A DNA stretch of 64,000 nucleotides from Chitinophaga silvatica (GCF_003419895.1 NZ_QPMM01000010.1:186001-250000); one strand, 5' to 3'. Numbered from the stretch's first letter, positions 51,696 through 61,370 are shown. Notes: generated by a model from the letters alone, not told the origin. A program made the numbers and translations.

Positions 51696-51998
51696 TTAAG
51701 AAAGTACTTCTCTTTTAAAACGGTTGAATCCATTTTGGCTTTTGTTGATCAACCTCAAAATCCTTTCCCGGGTATCGTCCTGTAGCCCAGAAATTTCATG
51801 TTCAAAAAGTTCTTTCAGATCAGAAAGATCTTCCCCACCTTTACCAATAAGGCCATTGATTTTATGGCGCCAGTCATCGGCTGTGCTTTTGATTTTTTTA
51901 CGAGTTTTATTACCGCTATCAGGTGCAGTTAATAATCCAATTACTATTCCTGCAGACAATCCGGCAATAGCACCTGCTAAAAATTTCGTTGTAGACAT
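51696..51998 (-). CDS. YtxH-domain protein
   Basis: 100 residues. A glycine-rich N-terminal membrane segment (about 5-25, LAGAIAGLSAGIVIGLLTAP) followed by PDSGNKTRKKIKSTADDW and an amphipathic helix with alternating charge (KINGLIGKGGEDLSDLKELFEHEIS) is the YtxH family. It is thought to be a general-stress membrane protein in Firmicutes and Bacteroidota; its exact role is unknown. Confidence 0.85.
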   Translation of the reverse strand: MSTTKFLAGAIAGLSAGIVIGLLTAPDSGNKTRKKIKSTADDWRHKINGLIGKGGEDLSDLKELFEHEISGLQDDTRERILRLINKSQNGFNRFKREVLS

Positions 51999-52402
51999 AA
52001 TACTGGATTTTTTTATGGTTTAACAAAAGTTGCGTGTGCATGGTTTAAACACGCTCAGCTCATATTTTTCAAATATCGAGCCATACCAGAATTATGGGAA
52101 GAAAAAAACCACCTGTTAAAACAGTGCAAGAATGCTAAACAAAAGTGTGGAATTGTGATCCCGGGACAACCTCAGAACGATAATTGCCCCGGTCAGGTGG
52201 ATAAGTAGATAAGCGTAATAGATAATGGAATTTATAAAAGTCAAACGGTGAAAATAAAAATAAGCACATTCTGGTATTTTTCAAACCTTTTTGAAAGATA
52301 TGAAATAATAAATTTTATTAAAAAGTAAATCCCCTCCGGAAATTCAATACCAGAGGGGATTTACTTAGTTTTTAAATATATTAAATAAGATTGATTTTTT
52401 TT
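51999..52402. other. 404-bp intergenic region
   Basis: Between the divergent-side start of the YtxH gene and the stop of the TlpA-like gene. Apart from the terminator at 52324-52367 I see no gene, repeat of the palindrome family, or tRNA-like sequence. The left half presumably holds the YtxH promoter on the minus strand. Confidence 0.5.
52324..52367 (-). terminator. Terminator after the TlpA-like gene
   Basis: Perfect 14-bp arms (52324-52337 with 52354-52367), 16-nt loop, A-run on the plus side gives a T-run on the minus strand. Confidence 0.8.
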
Positions 52403-53638
52403 CTAGTTCGCTTCCAACAAGCGATTTATAAGCCTGTTGAAGTCTGATTGAAATTGTTGGTAATGCTCGCCGGTACCTGGTCCGGAGAAGCCTGTATGTA
52501 TTTCTTCCACGTCTCCGTGTTTGTTTATAAAGATGGTAGTAGGAAATCCTTTGATACCTGTTAGCTGAGGTAAAGTTTTTTCACCTTTTTCGGGATCACC
52601 TGGCGTTACTCCGGTAATCAGCACGGGATATTTCACATCAAAACGTTGGAGGAAGCCTTGCAGGCTCTTTTTAGATTTCTCGAAATCAGTAGTTCTTTCG
52701 TAAGCCAGACCAATTACTTCTACTCCCCTGTCCTTGTTCTTATCGTACCACTTGCTTAAGAAACCAGTTTCATCCATACAATTGGGGCACCATGAACCCA
52801 TCAGTGTAATGACTACAACCTTATTTTTAAACCTCTCGTCTTTGATACTTACTTTATTTCCGTTTAAATCCGGGAAGGTGAAGTTGAGCTGCTTTTGCCC
52901 CGGTTTCATTGTTGCCAATGTTCTTTCATCGGGAAGTTTTGCAGAATCATTTTTTACAGCGCTGAAGTATTCCAATCCGTCACCAATGCCGGCATAAAAA
53001 ATACCGTTAGTGATGCTATCTTTTTTTACGAGGGCAGTAAACAGATAAGCATGGGAGCCATCGAAGGTAGATAAGCGAAGCGTATCGCCATTCATTACCC
53101 CATCGAGGAAACGATAATCACCGGTCGTAGTAAGGAAAGTACCATGTACTATGTTTCCTGCCTGTTTGAATTCTCCGATCGCAGTAGAAGGTGCTTTATC
53201 CTTATCTTTTGCAGATACAAACTGAGTAACCCACCTGCCAGAGACATCGGCAGTAGCAGGAGTTGTTTCAGGGAATCTTTCTTTTATTCCGGCTTTAGCC
53301 GTAAACGGAACACTTACATCCTTATCTGCCAGATGCCTGATCCAAAGACCGGTGGCTGTACTATCGTCTGTTAGTTTTGCCTTAAACTCAGAATCAAAGA
53401 ATGGCATTTTGATAAAGAGAGAATCTCCTTCAACCTTAATATCATCAACCAATAATCTATCATCTGCATTTAAAACATACAATACACTATCCTTTACATC
53501 AAAGTTGAAAACAATATCTGCTCCATCGCTTCTGTGTAATTTGGCCTGCCATATACCATTGGCCAGGTTTCTGCTTGTGTTACCAGCACCACAGGCTGCT
53601 AAAAACAAGCCCATAATGCCCATCCAGCTTTTTTTCAT
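52403..53638 (-). CDS. TlpA-family thioredoxin-like lipoprotein
   Basis: 412 residues from the ATG at 53638; a longer frame to 53671 would overlap the upstream gene. A lipoprotein signal ends at LAACG (about C16). The N-terminal half is beta-rich (DUF4369-like or lipocalin-like), with two repeats of GxWxxxF-type strands. The C-terminal half (about 250-405) is a thioredoxin fold with W283-C-P-N-C287, then GVEVIGLAYE and the cis-proline near GIKGFPTTIFIN. It is expected to act as a periplasmic disulfide reductase. It starts 4 bp after the YggS stop. Confidence 0.9.
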   Translation of the reverse strand: MKKSWMGIMGLFLAACGAGNTSRNLANGIWQAKLHRSDGADIVFNFDVKDSVLYVLNADDRLLVDDIKVEGDSLFIKMPFFDSEFKAKLTDDSTATGLWIRHLADKDVSVPFTAKAGIKERFPETTPATADVSGRWVTQFVSAKDKDKAPSTAIGEFKQAGNIVHGTFLTTTGDYRFLDGVMNGDTLRLSTFDGSHAYLFTALVKKDSITNGIFYAGIGDGLEYFSAVKNDSAKLPDERTLATMKPGQKQLNFTFPDLNGNKVSIKDERFKNKVVVITLMGSWCPNCMDETGFLSKWYDKNKDRGVEVIGLAYERTTDFEKSKKSLQGFLQRFDVKYPVLITGVTPGDPEKGEKTLPQLTGIKGFPTTIFINKHGDVEEIHTGFSGPGTGEHYQQFQSDFNRLINRLLEAN

Positions 53639-53642
53639 ACCA

Positions 53643-54332
53643 TTAAATTTGTGAATAATTTCTGTTACCAAACAGCAGACTGCCGATGCGCACCATAGTA
53701 CTTCCTTCCTGTAAGGCTATGTGATAATCGGCACTCATACCAATAGATAATTCTTTGAAATAGGAATGATCCTTCAGAAAGGTATTCCTGATGTTATTGA
53801 AAATTTCATGGAGCTGGTGGAACTCCGAGCGAATTTTAGATTCATCATCTGTATTGGTAGCCATGCCCATTAAACCAGCAATTCTTATGTTGGCATATAC
53901 AGATTGGTTTTCGGTAAATGCTGTGAGAAGTGATTCAATCTCATTCACATCCATTCCAAACTTTGTTTCTTCATCAGCAATATGTACCTGTAACAAACAA
54001 TTAATGATGCGCTGATTTTTTGCAGCCTGTTTATTTATTTCCTGCAGGAGTTTCAGGCTATCAACAGCATGAATAGTGTGCACATAAGGGGCAATATACT
54101 TTACTTTATTGGATTGCAGGTGACCAATAAAATGCCATTCGATATCGCTTGGCAGTACTCCCTGCTTTTCGGTCATTTCCTGTACATAATTCTCACCAAA
54201 GATCCTTTGTCCTGCTTCATAAAGAGCTGTAATATCCTCTGCCGGCTTGGTTTTAGACACTGCCACAAGTCTTGCATTGTAGGGATTTAGCTCCTGAAGT
54301 ATTTGCTGATATGCTACTAAATTGATTGCCAT
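53643..54332 (-). CDS. YggS-family PLP-binding homeostasis protein
   Basis: 229 residues from the ATG at 54332. It has the PLP lysine K27 in RLVAVSKTKPAED, FGENYVQEM, WHFIGHLQSNKVKYI, and GMSADYHIALQEGSTMVRIGSLLFG, all YggS/PROSC features. These proteins keep free PLP and amino-acid/keto-acid pools balanced. It shares a transcript with the TlpA-like gene downstream (4-bp gap). The acyl-CoA dehydrogenase gene lies 90 bp upstream on the same strand. Confidence 0.93.
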   Translation of the reverse strand: MAINLVAYQQILQELNPYNARLVAVSKTKPAEDITALYEAGQRIFGENYVQEMTEKQGVLPSDIEWHFIGHLQSNKVKYIAPYVHTIHAVDSLKLLQEINKQAAKNQRIINCLLQVHIADEETKFGMDVNEIESLLTAFTENQSVYANIRIAGLMGMATNTDDESKIRSEFHQLHEIFNNIRNTFLKDHSYFKELSIGMSADYHIALQEGSTMVRIGSLLFGNRNYSQI

Positions 54333-54422
54333 GCCACAAAAATAATCAGGATTCAGCGAATTTTGTGTTGTAACCACAAAATCCGTGAATCCTGACGTAT
54401 GTGTTGACCTTAATTTTATTTG

Positions 54423-55562
54423 TTAACCTAAGATAGATCTGCTGATTACGATCCTTTGAATTTCGGATGTTCCTTCATAGATCTGAGTAATCTTAGCGTC
54501 TCTCATCAGCCTTTCTACATGGTATTCCTTTACAAATCCATAACCTCCGTGCACCTGTACCGCTTCGGTGGTTACCCACATTGCAGTTTCAGAAGCAAAT
54601 ACTTTGGCCATAGAACCACTAAGGGTATAATCGAGATGCTGATCTTTTTCCCATGCGGCTTTCAGGCATAATAATCTGGAAGCTTCCACTTTGGTGGCCA
54701 TGTCGGCTAATTTGAACTGAATAGCCTGATGATGAGATATTTCCTTACCAAAAGCTTTTCTTTCTTTTGAATATTTAAGAGCCAGTTCGTAAGCTCCACT
54801 TGCAATACCAAGAGCCTGGGAAGCAATACCAATACGGCCTCCGGCTAAGGTTTTCATTGCAAATTTGAAACCGAAGCCATCTTCACCGATTCTGTTCTCT
54901 TTCGGCACTTTCACATCCTGGAACATTACGCTGTGCGTGTCGCTACCTCTGATACCCAGTTTATTTTCTTTAGGGCCGATTGTAACACCGGGAGTATCTT
55001 TTTCTATAATGAGGGCATTAATACCTTTACTGCCTTTTTCGGGATGAGTTTGAACAATTACCAGGTAAACGCTGGCGGTACCACCATTGGTAATCCAGTT
55101 TTTTGTACCATTAACTAAATAATGGTCCCCCATATCTTCGGCTGTGGTACGTTGACTGGTAGCATCGGAACCAGCTTCTGGCTCGCTGAGCATAAAGGCA
55201 CCGATAATCTGACCGGAAGCCAGAGGTACCAGGTATTTTTGTTTTTGTTCTTCGGTTCCGAAAGTTTCTAACCCCCAACAAACCAATGAGTTATTTACAC
55301 TCATAACTACAGAAGCAGAAGCATCAATTTTAGAAATTTCTTCCATAGCCAATACATAGGAAATGGTATCCAGTCCGGCACCGCCGTACTTAGGACTAAC
55401 CATCATTCCCAGAAAACCCAACTCTCCCAATTTCTTTATCTGCTCGGTAGGAAATTTCTGATGCTCATCTCTTTCTATCACACCTGGAAGTAATTCATTG
55501 ACTGCAAAATCCCTTGCGGCCTTTTGAATCATCAGGTGCTCTTCTGTAAATTGAAAATCCAT
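54423..55562 (-). CDS. Acyl-CoA dehydrogenase (short/medium-chain type)
   Basis: 379 residues. Conserved blocks are GAFMLSEPEAGSDAT, the FAD-binding WITNGGTA, GRIGIASQALGIA, the YSKERKAFGKEI block, VQVHGGYGF, and IYEGTSEIQR with catalytic E363. The length, E position and LSEPEAGSD motif match butyryl/short-branched acyl-CoA dehydrogenases, which oxidise acyl-CoA to enoyl-CoA with electron-transfer flavoprotein as acceptor. The exact chain length is not visible. Confidence 0.95.
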   Translation of the reverse strand: MDFQFTEEHLMIQKAARDFAVNELLPGVIERDEHQKFPTEQIKKLGELGFLGMMVSPKYGGAGLDTISYVLAMEEISKIDASASVVMSVNNSLVCWGLETFGTEEQKQKYLVPLASGQIIGAFMLSEPEAGSDATSQRTTAEDMGDHYLVNGTKNWITNGGTASVYLVIVQTHPEKGSKGINALIIEKDTPGVTIGPKENKLGIRGSDTHSVMFQDVKVPKENRIGEDGFGFKFAMKTLAGGRIGIASQALGIASGAYELALKYSKERKAFGKEISHHQAIQFKLADMATKVEASRLLCLKAAWEKDQHLDYTLSGSMAKVFASETAMWVTTEAVQVHGGYGFVKEYHVERLMRDAKITQIYEGTSEIQRIVISRSILG

Positions 55563-55797
55563 TGTTTTAGTTTTAGTGTATTAAGCCCAAATTATTTATA
55601 AATCAGGACCTAAAAAAATAGGTAGATTAAAATTCAGGTTTGTCAACCAGAACAGGGGAAATATTAAACAAATCGTTATAATAATTGATCTGTATTGGAA
55701 TTGGTTTAGTGATTTCAGTCAAGTTTTACACTAAGATATTATGGCATCCTTTGTGGGTTCATCTAAAAACCAGTAGCTTGCCAGTAATTCTATCTTT

Positions 55798-56745
55798 ATG
55801 AAGAATATTAAAATAATAGAAGTAAAATCAGAAATTGGAGCTGGAACCCGAGGCGCCAGTTTAGGAGTAGACGCAATTAAGATAGCCGCTCTTGACTTTA
55901 TGAGTAACTTTTTTGTGCACTTCCCCACCGAAGCAATTGAAACGGAAAACAAACTTTTATTTGAGCCCATCGAATCTCCTTATGCTAAAAGGATAAAAGG
56001 TACATTAACCATGTACGAAAGGATCAGCAAAAGTGTTTGCGAAACAGTAAAAACCAACTGGTTCCCTGTTTTATTATCCGGTGATCATAGTACCGCAGGT
56101 GCTACTATTGCAGGTTTGAAAATGGCACATCCAAAAGCCAAACTTGGAGTAATTTGGATAGATGCTCACGCAGATCTGCATACTCCGTATACCACACCTT
56201 CGGGTAATATGCATGGTATGCCGCTTGCTACTGCGATAGCAGAAGATAATCTCGACTGTAAAGTGCATGATATAGATGAAAATGCAGCCAAAGCCTGGAA
56301 TGCGCTTAAGAATATCGGAAAGATAGCTCCCAAAGTATTACCGGAAGATATAGTATTTATCTCTTTGCGTGACTATGAAAAAGAGGAAGATCATCTCATC
56401 AAAAAATACGGGATGAAAGTGATCACCACTAATGAAGTACGCAGAAAAGGCCCGGAAGCGATTTCCAGGTCGGTATTCCGCTACCTGAGTGATTGTGATT
56501 ACATCTATGTATCATTTGATGTAGATAGTCTGGATGCTTCTATATCCAGGGGCACAGGAACTCCGGTAAGTAATGGACTGAGAGAGCGGGAAGCAGAAGA
56601 TCTTATTGCTAAGTTTATGCAGCACCGTAAGATCTGTTGTTTCGAGATTACAGAAGTAAATCCAACACTGGACAGAGAAAACCTGATGGCAGAAATAGCC
56701 TTTAATATTCTGCAGCGTAGTGTGAATGTGCTGATGATGAATTAG
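55798..56745 (+). CDS. rocF: Arginase-family ureohydrolase, arginase type
   Basis: 315 residues. The Mn2 site is complete: H97 (GDHS 95-98), D122/H124/D126 (IDAHADLHTPYTTPSGNMHG), and D241/D243 (SFDVDSLD). The THPYTTPSGNMHG segment and E in EITEVNPTLD fit arginase better than formiminoglutamase or agmatinase, so arginine to ornithine and urea is the best call. It is divergent from the acyl-CoA dehydrogenase (235-bp gap) and convergent, with a 3-bp gap, with the DUF3810 gene. Confidence 0.9.
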   Translation: MKNIKIIEVKSEIGAGTRGASLGVDAIKIAALDFMSNFFVHFPTEAIETENKLLFEPIESPYAKRIKGTLTMYERISKSVCETVKTNWFPVLLSGDHSTAGATIAGLKMAHPKAKLGVIWIDAHADLHTPYTTPSGNMHGMPLATAIAEDNLDCKVHDIDENAAKAWNALKNIGKIAPKVLPEDIVFISLRDYEKEEDHLIKKYGMKVITTNEVRRKGPEAISRSVFRYLSDCDYIYVSFDVDSLDASISRGTGTPVSNGLREREAEDLIAKFMQHRKICCFEITEVNPTLDRENLMAEIAFNILQRSVNVLMMN

Positions 56746-56748
56746 CTT

Positions 56749-57831
56749 CTACAGATGGAAATATGCAATTAACCACCCGGTTACTTCACTGTAGCTGCGG
56801 ATTCCTTTTTCCTGGTTATTGGCTTTCAGGTAGCGGTCGTAGAGCATGGTAGAATATTCATCCACCTTCCCGGTATAAGGTTCATAAAACTCGATAATCG
56901 ATTTATAATCTGCCTTTACCCCAGGCAATGCCCTGCGCCAGATTTCCTTAGCTAAAGCAGTATCACGATAACTTAACTGTCGGATACTGTACAGAAACAT
57001 ATCGAAATTGGCGGAATAACGGAAACGGGTATCCGAAGTACTGGTAGCAGCCAGATAACCAACAAAATTTGCTGTTTCTTCGGGGGCATATCCCAATTGA
57101 TGTGCAATTTCGTGGCAGGAAATAAAAGGATGTAGAACAGGAGGAACTGTGAGGTTGACCTGTGCTTCATTGGTAAAAGGATTCAGGTAACCGGTTACGC
57201 CGGTATAATTCAACCATTTACCATAAATAGATCTCTTGATACTAGGAGCTTTATATCTGAATGCCGGCCAGGTTTCGGCAGCAGCTTTATACGCTACGAT
57301 GGCCCGTTTAAAAACATTCTTATCAGGATCGGGAGATAAAGCGTTTAGGGTATCACCTGTCTGGAGTTTTCCTTTGTTGACCAGAGATAGCAAGGTATCA
57401 GTCAAATGATAGAGCTGTTGGGTATTATAAGAGGGTTGAACAACTAGTCCAACATCTTTAGCGGGGCTACTTCTTTCATAGTTGAATCCCCATAAAATCA
57501 GAAAAGCCAGATAAGTTCTCAACAAAAAATGAAGGGCTCTGAGAAGGATCTCAAATACACCTTCCCAGGCAAAAGTTATGAGTTTATAACATAGTTTTAA
57601 CAAATAAACTATAGCTCCAATAACCCAGGCAGTATATATTACATCGCCAATGCTAAATGGAACTATACCTGTTATCTGTCTAAATACCAGACTACTCCAA
57701 TTATACCACCTATCGAAGTAGAAACTACTGAATTGGTTGCTCCAGGAGAATAAACCTTTTAACAACAGTATAGCCGCAAGTGTTAGTACAATACGGAAGA
57801 TTTTCTTATTAATCCAGACTTTTGTCTCCAT
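56749..57831 (-). CDS. DUF3810 membrane protein with zinc-peptidase motif
   Basis: 360 residues from the ATG at 57831. Three membrane helices in the first 115 residues (about 11-30, 62-80, 96-115), then a large soluble part. This has H240-E-I-A-H244 in FISCHEIAHQLGYAPEETANFVGYL, with E251/E252 as the candidate third ligand, an M48-like gluzincin pattern. The YNxTGVTGYLNPFTNEAQVNL strand before it is the usual approach to the metal site. It is a Bacteroidota family of unknown substrate. Its start is 14 bp from the divergent fructosamine kinase-like gene. Confidence 0.85.
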   Translation of the reverse strand: METKVWINKKIFRIVLTLAAILLLKGLFSWSNQFSSFYFDRWYNWSSLVFRQITGIVPFSIGDVIYTAWVIGAIVYLLKLCYKLITFAWEGVFEILLRALHFLLRTYLAFLILWGFNYERSSPAKDVGLVVQPSYNTQQLYHLTDTLLSLVNKGKLQTGDTLNALSPDPDKNVFKRAIVAYKAAAETWPAFRYKAPSIKRSIYGKWLNYTGVTGYLNPFTNEAQVNLTVPPVLHPFISCHEIAHQLGYAPEETANFVGYLAATSTSDTRFRYSANFDMFLYSIRQLSYRDTALAKEIWRRALPGVKADYKSIIEFYEPYTGKVDEYSTMLYDRYLKANNQEKGIRSYSEVTGWLIAYFHL

Positions 57832-57845
57832 ATAATGTGGCGAAC

Positions 57846-58724
57846 ATGATAGATGAAATTCTACAAAAACAATTAAGTACGGCAATTACCGAACAATTAA
57901 AGGTAAAAATACTGATTAATGATGCAAAAAGCATTCATGGAGGAGATATTAACCAGGCTTATCGTATAAATACCAATGAAGGGTATTTTTTTCTGAAGAT
58001 GAACGATGCAGAAAAATACCCGGATATGTTTGCACAGGAGTATATGGGAATGCTTGAATTGAAAAAAGCAGATGCATTACCAATTCCGAAGCCATTGGCA
58101 TACGGACAGGTAAATGGGCAGTCGTACTACTTATCGGAATATATCACCAAGGGCCAGACCATACCGGATTTTTGGGATGATTTTGCTTTATTACTGGCCA
58201 GACAACATAGAATTACCCAACCACATTTTGGCTTTATTTCGCCTAATTATATCGGTTCGTTGAAGCAATATAATACCCCATACAGCAATTGGCCGGTATT
58301 CTTTGCATTTAACCGTTTATTGCCGCTAATACGAATGGCATATGACCAGAAGATTGTAGATAAATCGATGGTTCAGCAGGTAGAAGCATTATGCAAGCAG
58401 CTCCCGCAGTTATTTCCATCAGAGCCGCCGGCCTTGTTGCATGGCGATTTATGGTCGGGGAACTTCATGGTGGGAAGTAACGGGCGAGCTTGTGTATTTG
58501 ATCCGTCAGTGTATTACGGGCATAGAGAAATGGACCTGGCAATGACAAGGTTATTCGGCGGATTTGATACCCGCTTTTACTATGCTTACCAGGCCGTATA
58601 TCCTTTACAACCGGGATGGCAGCAACGCATCGGTGTATGTCAGCTATACCCGTTGTTGGTACATTTAATCTTATTTGGGGGGAATTATTACGGAAGCATC
58701 AAAGAAATACTACAGTCGTACTAG
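57846..58724 (+). CDS. Fructosamine kinase/ketosamine-3-kinase family protein
   Basis: 292 residues from the ATG at 57846. The phosphotransferase fold shows INQAYRINTNEGYFFLKMN (lysine of the nucleotide loop), the YLSEYI strand, LLHGDLWSGNFMVG (catalytic HGDLWSGN), and FDPSVYYGHREMDLAMTRLFGG. Members phosphorylate ketosamines in protein deglycation, though small bacterial ones may use other sugars. It is head-to-head with DUF3810 (14 bp between starts) and its stop abuts the stop of the next gene on the minus strand. Confidence 0.88.
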   Translation: MIDEILQKQLSTAITEQLKVKILINDAKSIHGGDINQAYRINTNEGYFFLKMNDAEKYPDMFAQEYMGMLELKKADALPIPKPLAYGQVNGQSYYLSEYITKGQTIPDFWDDFALLLARQHRITQPHFGFISPNYIGSLKQYNTPYSNWPVFFAFNRLLPLIRMAYDQKIVDKSMVQQVEALCKQLPQLFPSEPPALLHGDLWSGNFMVGSNGRACVFDPSVYYGHREMDLAMTRLFGGFDTRFYYAYQAVYPLQPGWQQRIGVCQLYPLLVHLILFGGNYYGSIKEILQSY

Positions 58725-61145
58725 TTATTGTTCGTCATTCGATTCCATGAATTCGCGCATCTTGTGATACTCTTCCTGGATAAGCGGATAGTACTTATCG
58801 ACATCAGCCTGCACTTCTTCAAAAAGTTTGACAACTTCCTGGTCGTCAGGGATCTGGTTATTTCTGAAAATATTTTCCAGGTTTTGCATTTTGGCACTGA
58901 TCCAGGTAAGTCCAACCATTGCGAAGTTAGGTTTGAGCTTGTGTACCTGAATTTTCATCATATTCCAATCTTTATTGTCGACCATCACAATGAGTTTATT
59001 CAGTTCTTCTCTGATGGTACGAATAAAGATTTCAAACAAGTCGGCGGCATAGGAGATATTACTCTCATAGAGATCTGTGAGATACTTAACATCTAAATCT
59101 TCATTAAACTCAAATCCGCTAATATTCTGCACTTCTTCCATTATTAGTTCTGTTTCGTCTTCGTTTAGATATTTATTAAAAATCTGTAATAGTTGATCTG
59201 GTGTATAGGGTTTAGTGAGTATATCGGTAATCCCGGCCTCTCTTGCCATGGTTGCAGTGCTTTCCATTGCAACGGCGGTGGTGGCGATAACGGGAGTAGC
59301 AACATTGGGTTTATTTTCATCGGCTCTGATCATTTGAGCGAGTTCGAGTCCATTCATTCCGGGAATTCGTATATCCATCAGGATAAGATCGTACTGTCTG
59401 GATTCCAGGAACCAGGAAGCATCCGGGCCGTTTGTAGCTATCTGGTATTGTATTTTATATTTTTCCAGTAAGCTCATGATATATCGAAGATTCATCTGAT
59501 TATCTTCAACTACCAGTACTCTTGCTCCTTCAAAAGATCTATGAACCAGTTGTTTGTTTAATTTTCCTGCAGTTACCAGTGGTTTACGGCTATCCATGAA
59601 AGGGATAGTAAAACTGAAGGAGGTATTATATCCGGGTACTTCTGTTACTACAATATCGCCGCCCTGAAAGTTTACCAGTTGTTTGGCGATGGCCAGGCCG
59701 AGGCCGGAGCCGCCGTATTTTTGTCTGATTTCTTCTTCGGCTTGTTTATAGTTTTGGAAGATGAGTTCCAGTTTATCTTTTTTTATGCCGATACCGGTAT
59801 CGCAAATACGAAACCGGACCCATACTTTATTTTCCTGCCAGTTTTCGAGGGTTGCTTTGAGAGCGATTTCTCCCTCATGGGTGAATTTCTCTGCATTACC
59901 TAACAAATTGATTAATATTTGGTTTAAAAGCATATCGTCACCGATCAGCCAGGTATTCAGAGCAGATTCTACTTCAGCAGTTACGGTAATTGGGCGATTT
60001 CCGACCTTCAGTTCAAAGGTTTGGCGGAGAGACTGAATCAGTTCTCTTAGGTTAAACTCACGCTGATTGACTTGGATTTCACCAGCTTCGATACGTGAAA
60101 TATCGAGTATATCGCTGACAATTCCCAGCAGTATGTTGGAAGAGTGTTTTAGTATTCTTACGTATTCGGACTGGCGTTGATCCAGGGAAGTTTCTTCCAG
60201 GAGGTGAGACATTCCGATGATGGCGTTGAGGGGCGTGCGTATTTCGTGGCTCATATTGGCCAGGAAATCTTTTTGTGCGTGCCGGGCTTCTTCAGCCTGG
60301 CGGCGGGCGTCCTCGAGTTCGGCCTGTAGTTTTTTCTGAGGGGTGATATCCATATGGATGCCTGCCCCACCGATTACCTTTCCTTTATTATCGTAGATGT
60401 TGGTAGAGCTTGCGAGGATCCAGCGGGGAGAACCATCTTTTAGTCTGATTTCCATATCATAGACCAGAGGGATATTGTCTTCCATTCGTTTTTTACGAAG
60501 TGCTTTGGCATAGGCGCGATTTTCTTCGGGAACGAAAATATCGGTCAGGTTTTTACCGATCAGTTCGTCTTCTTTATATCCGGAGAGGCGGCAAAAGCTT
60601 TCGTATACTCTGGTGATATTTCCTTTTTCGTCGGTTTCGCACATGGCGGCGTTGAGGTTATTCAGGATTACCCTGAATTTTTCCTCGTTGCGTTTTATTT
60701 CGGATTGGATGTGATGTCGCCGGGTGACATTAATTGTTTGCCAGATAGCTCCTTTGAATGATTGGCCGTGGAAAAGGGGGAGGTAAGTAATTTCCCACAT
60801 TTCTCCGTTTTTGAAGGGTACTTCCCAACCGAACCAAGGTTTTTTTTCTTTTCTGAAGGCTTTGAGTCGATCTGCAATATTGACAGATGGGTCGACCATT
60901 GGTTCGAAGAAGCGGATGAGTTTGGTGAATGAGAGATTGATAGGATTTTGGCCTTTCATGTGTTGGAGGAAGGCGTTGTTGACCCAGGTGCAGCGGTACT
61001 TTTCGTCGGTGACGAGGAGGCCTGCGATAGAGCTGTTGAGCCAGGCGGTTAAGGGCAAAGAAAAGATATCCGGGCTGTCGGTAGTAGACAGGTCGGTTGA
61101 CTCATTGGCATACTTTTCAATGTTTTTTCGTATGGCTTTCATCAT
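58725..61145 (-). CDS. Hybrid sensor histidine kinase with PAS, receiver and Hpt domains
   Basis: 806 residues, no membrane helix, so cytosolic. Two PAS domains (about 25-135 and 150-265) precede a coiled coil, HisKA with H300 (NMSHEIRTPLNAI), an ATPase domain with GIGIKKDKLELIFQ and GGSGLGLAIAKQL, a receiver with D591 (LILMDIRIPGMNG), and a C-terminal Hpt with H735 in VHKLKP. Phosphate can pass His300-Asp591-His735 inside one protein and then to an unknown response regulator. No regulator gene is adjacent. PAS input implies sensing of a small molecule, redox or light; the ligand is not visible. Confidence 0.93.
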   Translation of the reverse strand: MMKAIRKNIEKYANESTDLSTTDSPDIFSLPLTAWLNSSIAGLLVTDEKYRCTWVNNAFLQHMKGQNPINLSFTKLIRFFEPMVDPSVNIADRLKAFRKEKKPWFGWEVPFKNGEMWEITYLPLFHGQSFKGAIWQTINVTRRHHIQSEIKRNEEKFRVILNNLNAAMCETDEKGNITRVYESFCRLSGYKEDELIGKNLTDIFVPEENRAYAKALRKKRMEDNIPLVYDMEIRLKDGSPRWILASSTNIYDNKGKVIGGAGIHMDITPQKKLQAELEDARRQAEEARHAQKDFLANMSHEIRTPLNAIIGMSHLLEETSLDQRQSEYVRILKHSSNILLGIVSDILDISRIEAGEIQVNQREFNLRELIQSLRQTFELKVGNRPITVTAEVESALNTWLIGDDMLLNQILINLLGNAEKFTHEGEIALKATLENWQENKVWVRFRICDTGIGIKKDKLELIFQNYKQAEEEIRQKYGGSGLGLAIAKQLVNFQGGDIVVTEVPGYNTSFSFTIPFMDSRKPLVTAGKLNKQLVHRSFEGARVLVVEDNQMNLRYIMSLLEKYKIQYQIATNGPDASWFLESRQYDLILMDIRIPGMNGLELAQMIRADENKPNVATPVIATTAVAMESTATMAREAGITDILTKPYTPDQLLQIFNKYLNEDETELIMEEVQNISGFEFNEDLDVKYLTDLYESNISYAADLFEIFIRTIREELNKLIVMVDNKDWNMMKIQVHKLKPNFAMVGLTWISAKMQNLENIFRNNQIPDDQEVVKLFEEVQADVDKYYPLIQEEYHKMREFMESNDEQ

Positions 61146-61187
61146 CTAAGATGGACTGGGGATAAGGGTTTTTCTAAAAGTAATAGG

Positions 61188-61218
61188 TTGTGAGAACGGG
61201 CGAAAATGCTTATCTTTG
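61188..61218 (+). promoter_or_regulatory. Upstream promoter for yceD-rpmF-plsX
   Basis: TTG (61188-61190), 20 bp, then TATCTTTG (61211-61218). Both elements fit the Bacteroidota promoter pattern. The leader to the yceD start would be about 145 nt. Confidence 0.55.
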
Positions 61219-61313
61219 CGGTTCACACCAGTTGGACACAGCGCTAATATGGTTGATATTTTATCATATAAATATATATATAAGATATCATTAGTGAACA
61301 AAATTAGTAAATT

Positions 61314-61343
61314 TTTGCAATTGCAAATATTTAATTACCTTTG
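61314..61343 (+). promoter_or_regulatory. Proximal promoter for yceD-rpmF-plsX
   Basis: TTTG (61314-61317), 18 bp, then TACCTTTG (61336-61343), 27 bp before the yceD ATG. This is the best -33/-7 match in the window. Confidence 0.7.
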
Positions 61344-61370
61344 CATCCCTCTAAAAGTGAGGATATTGAT

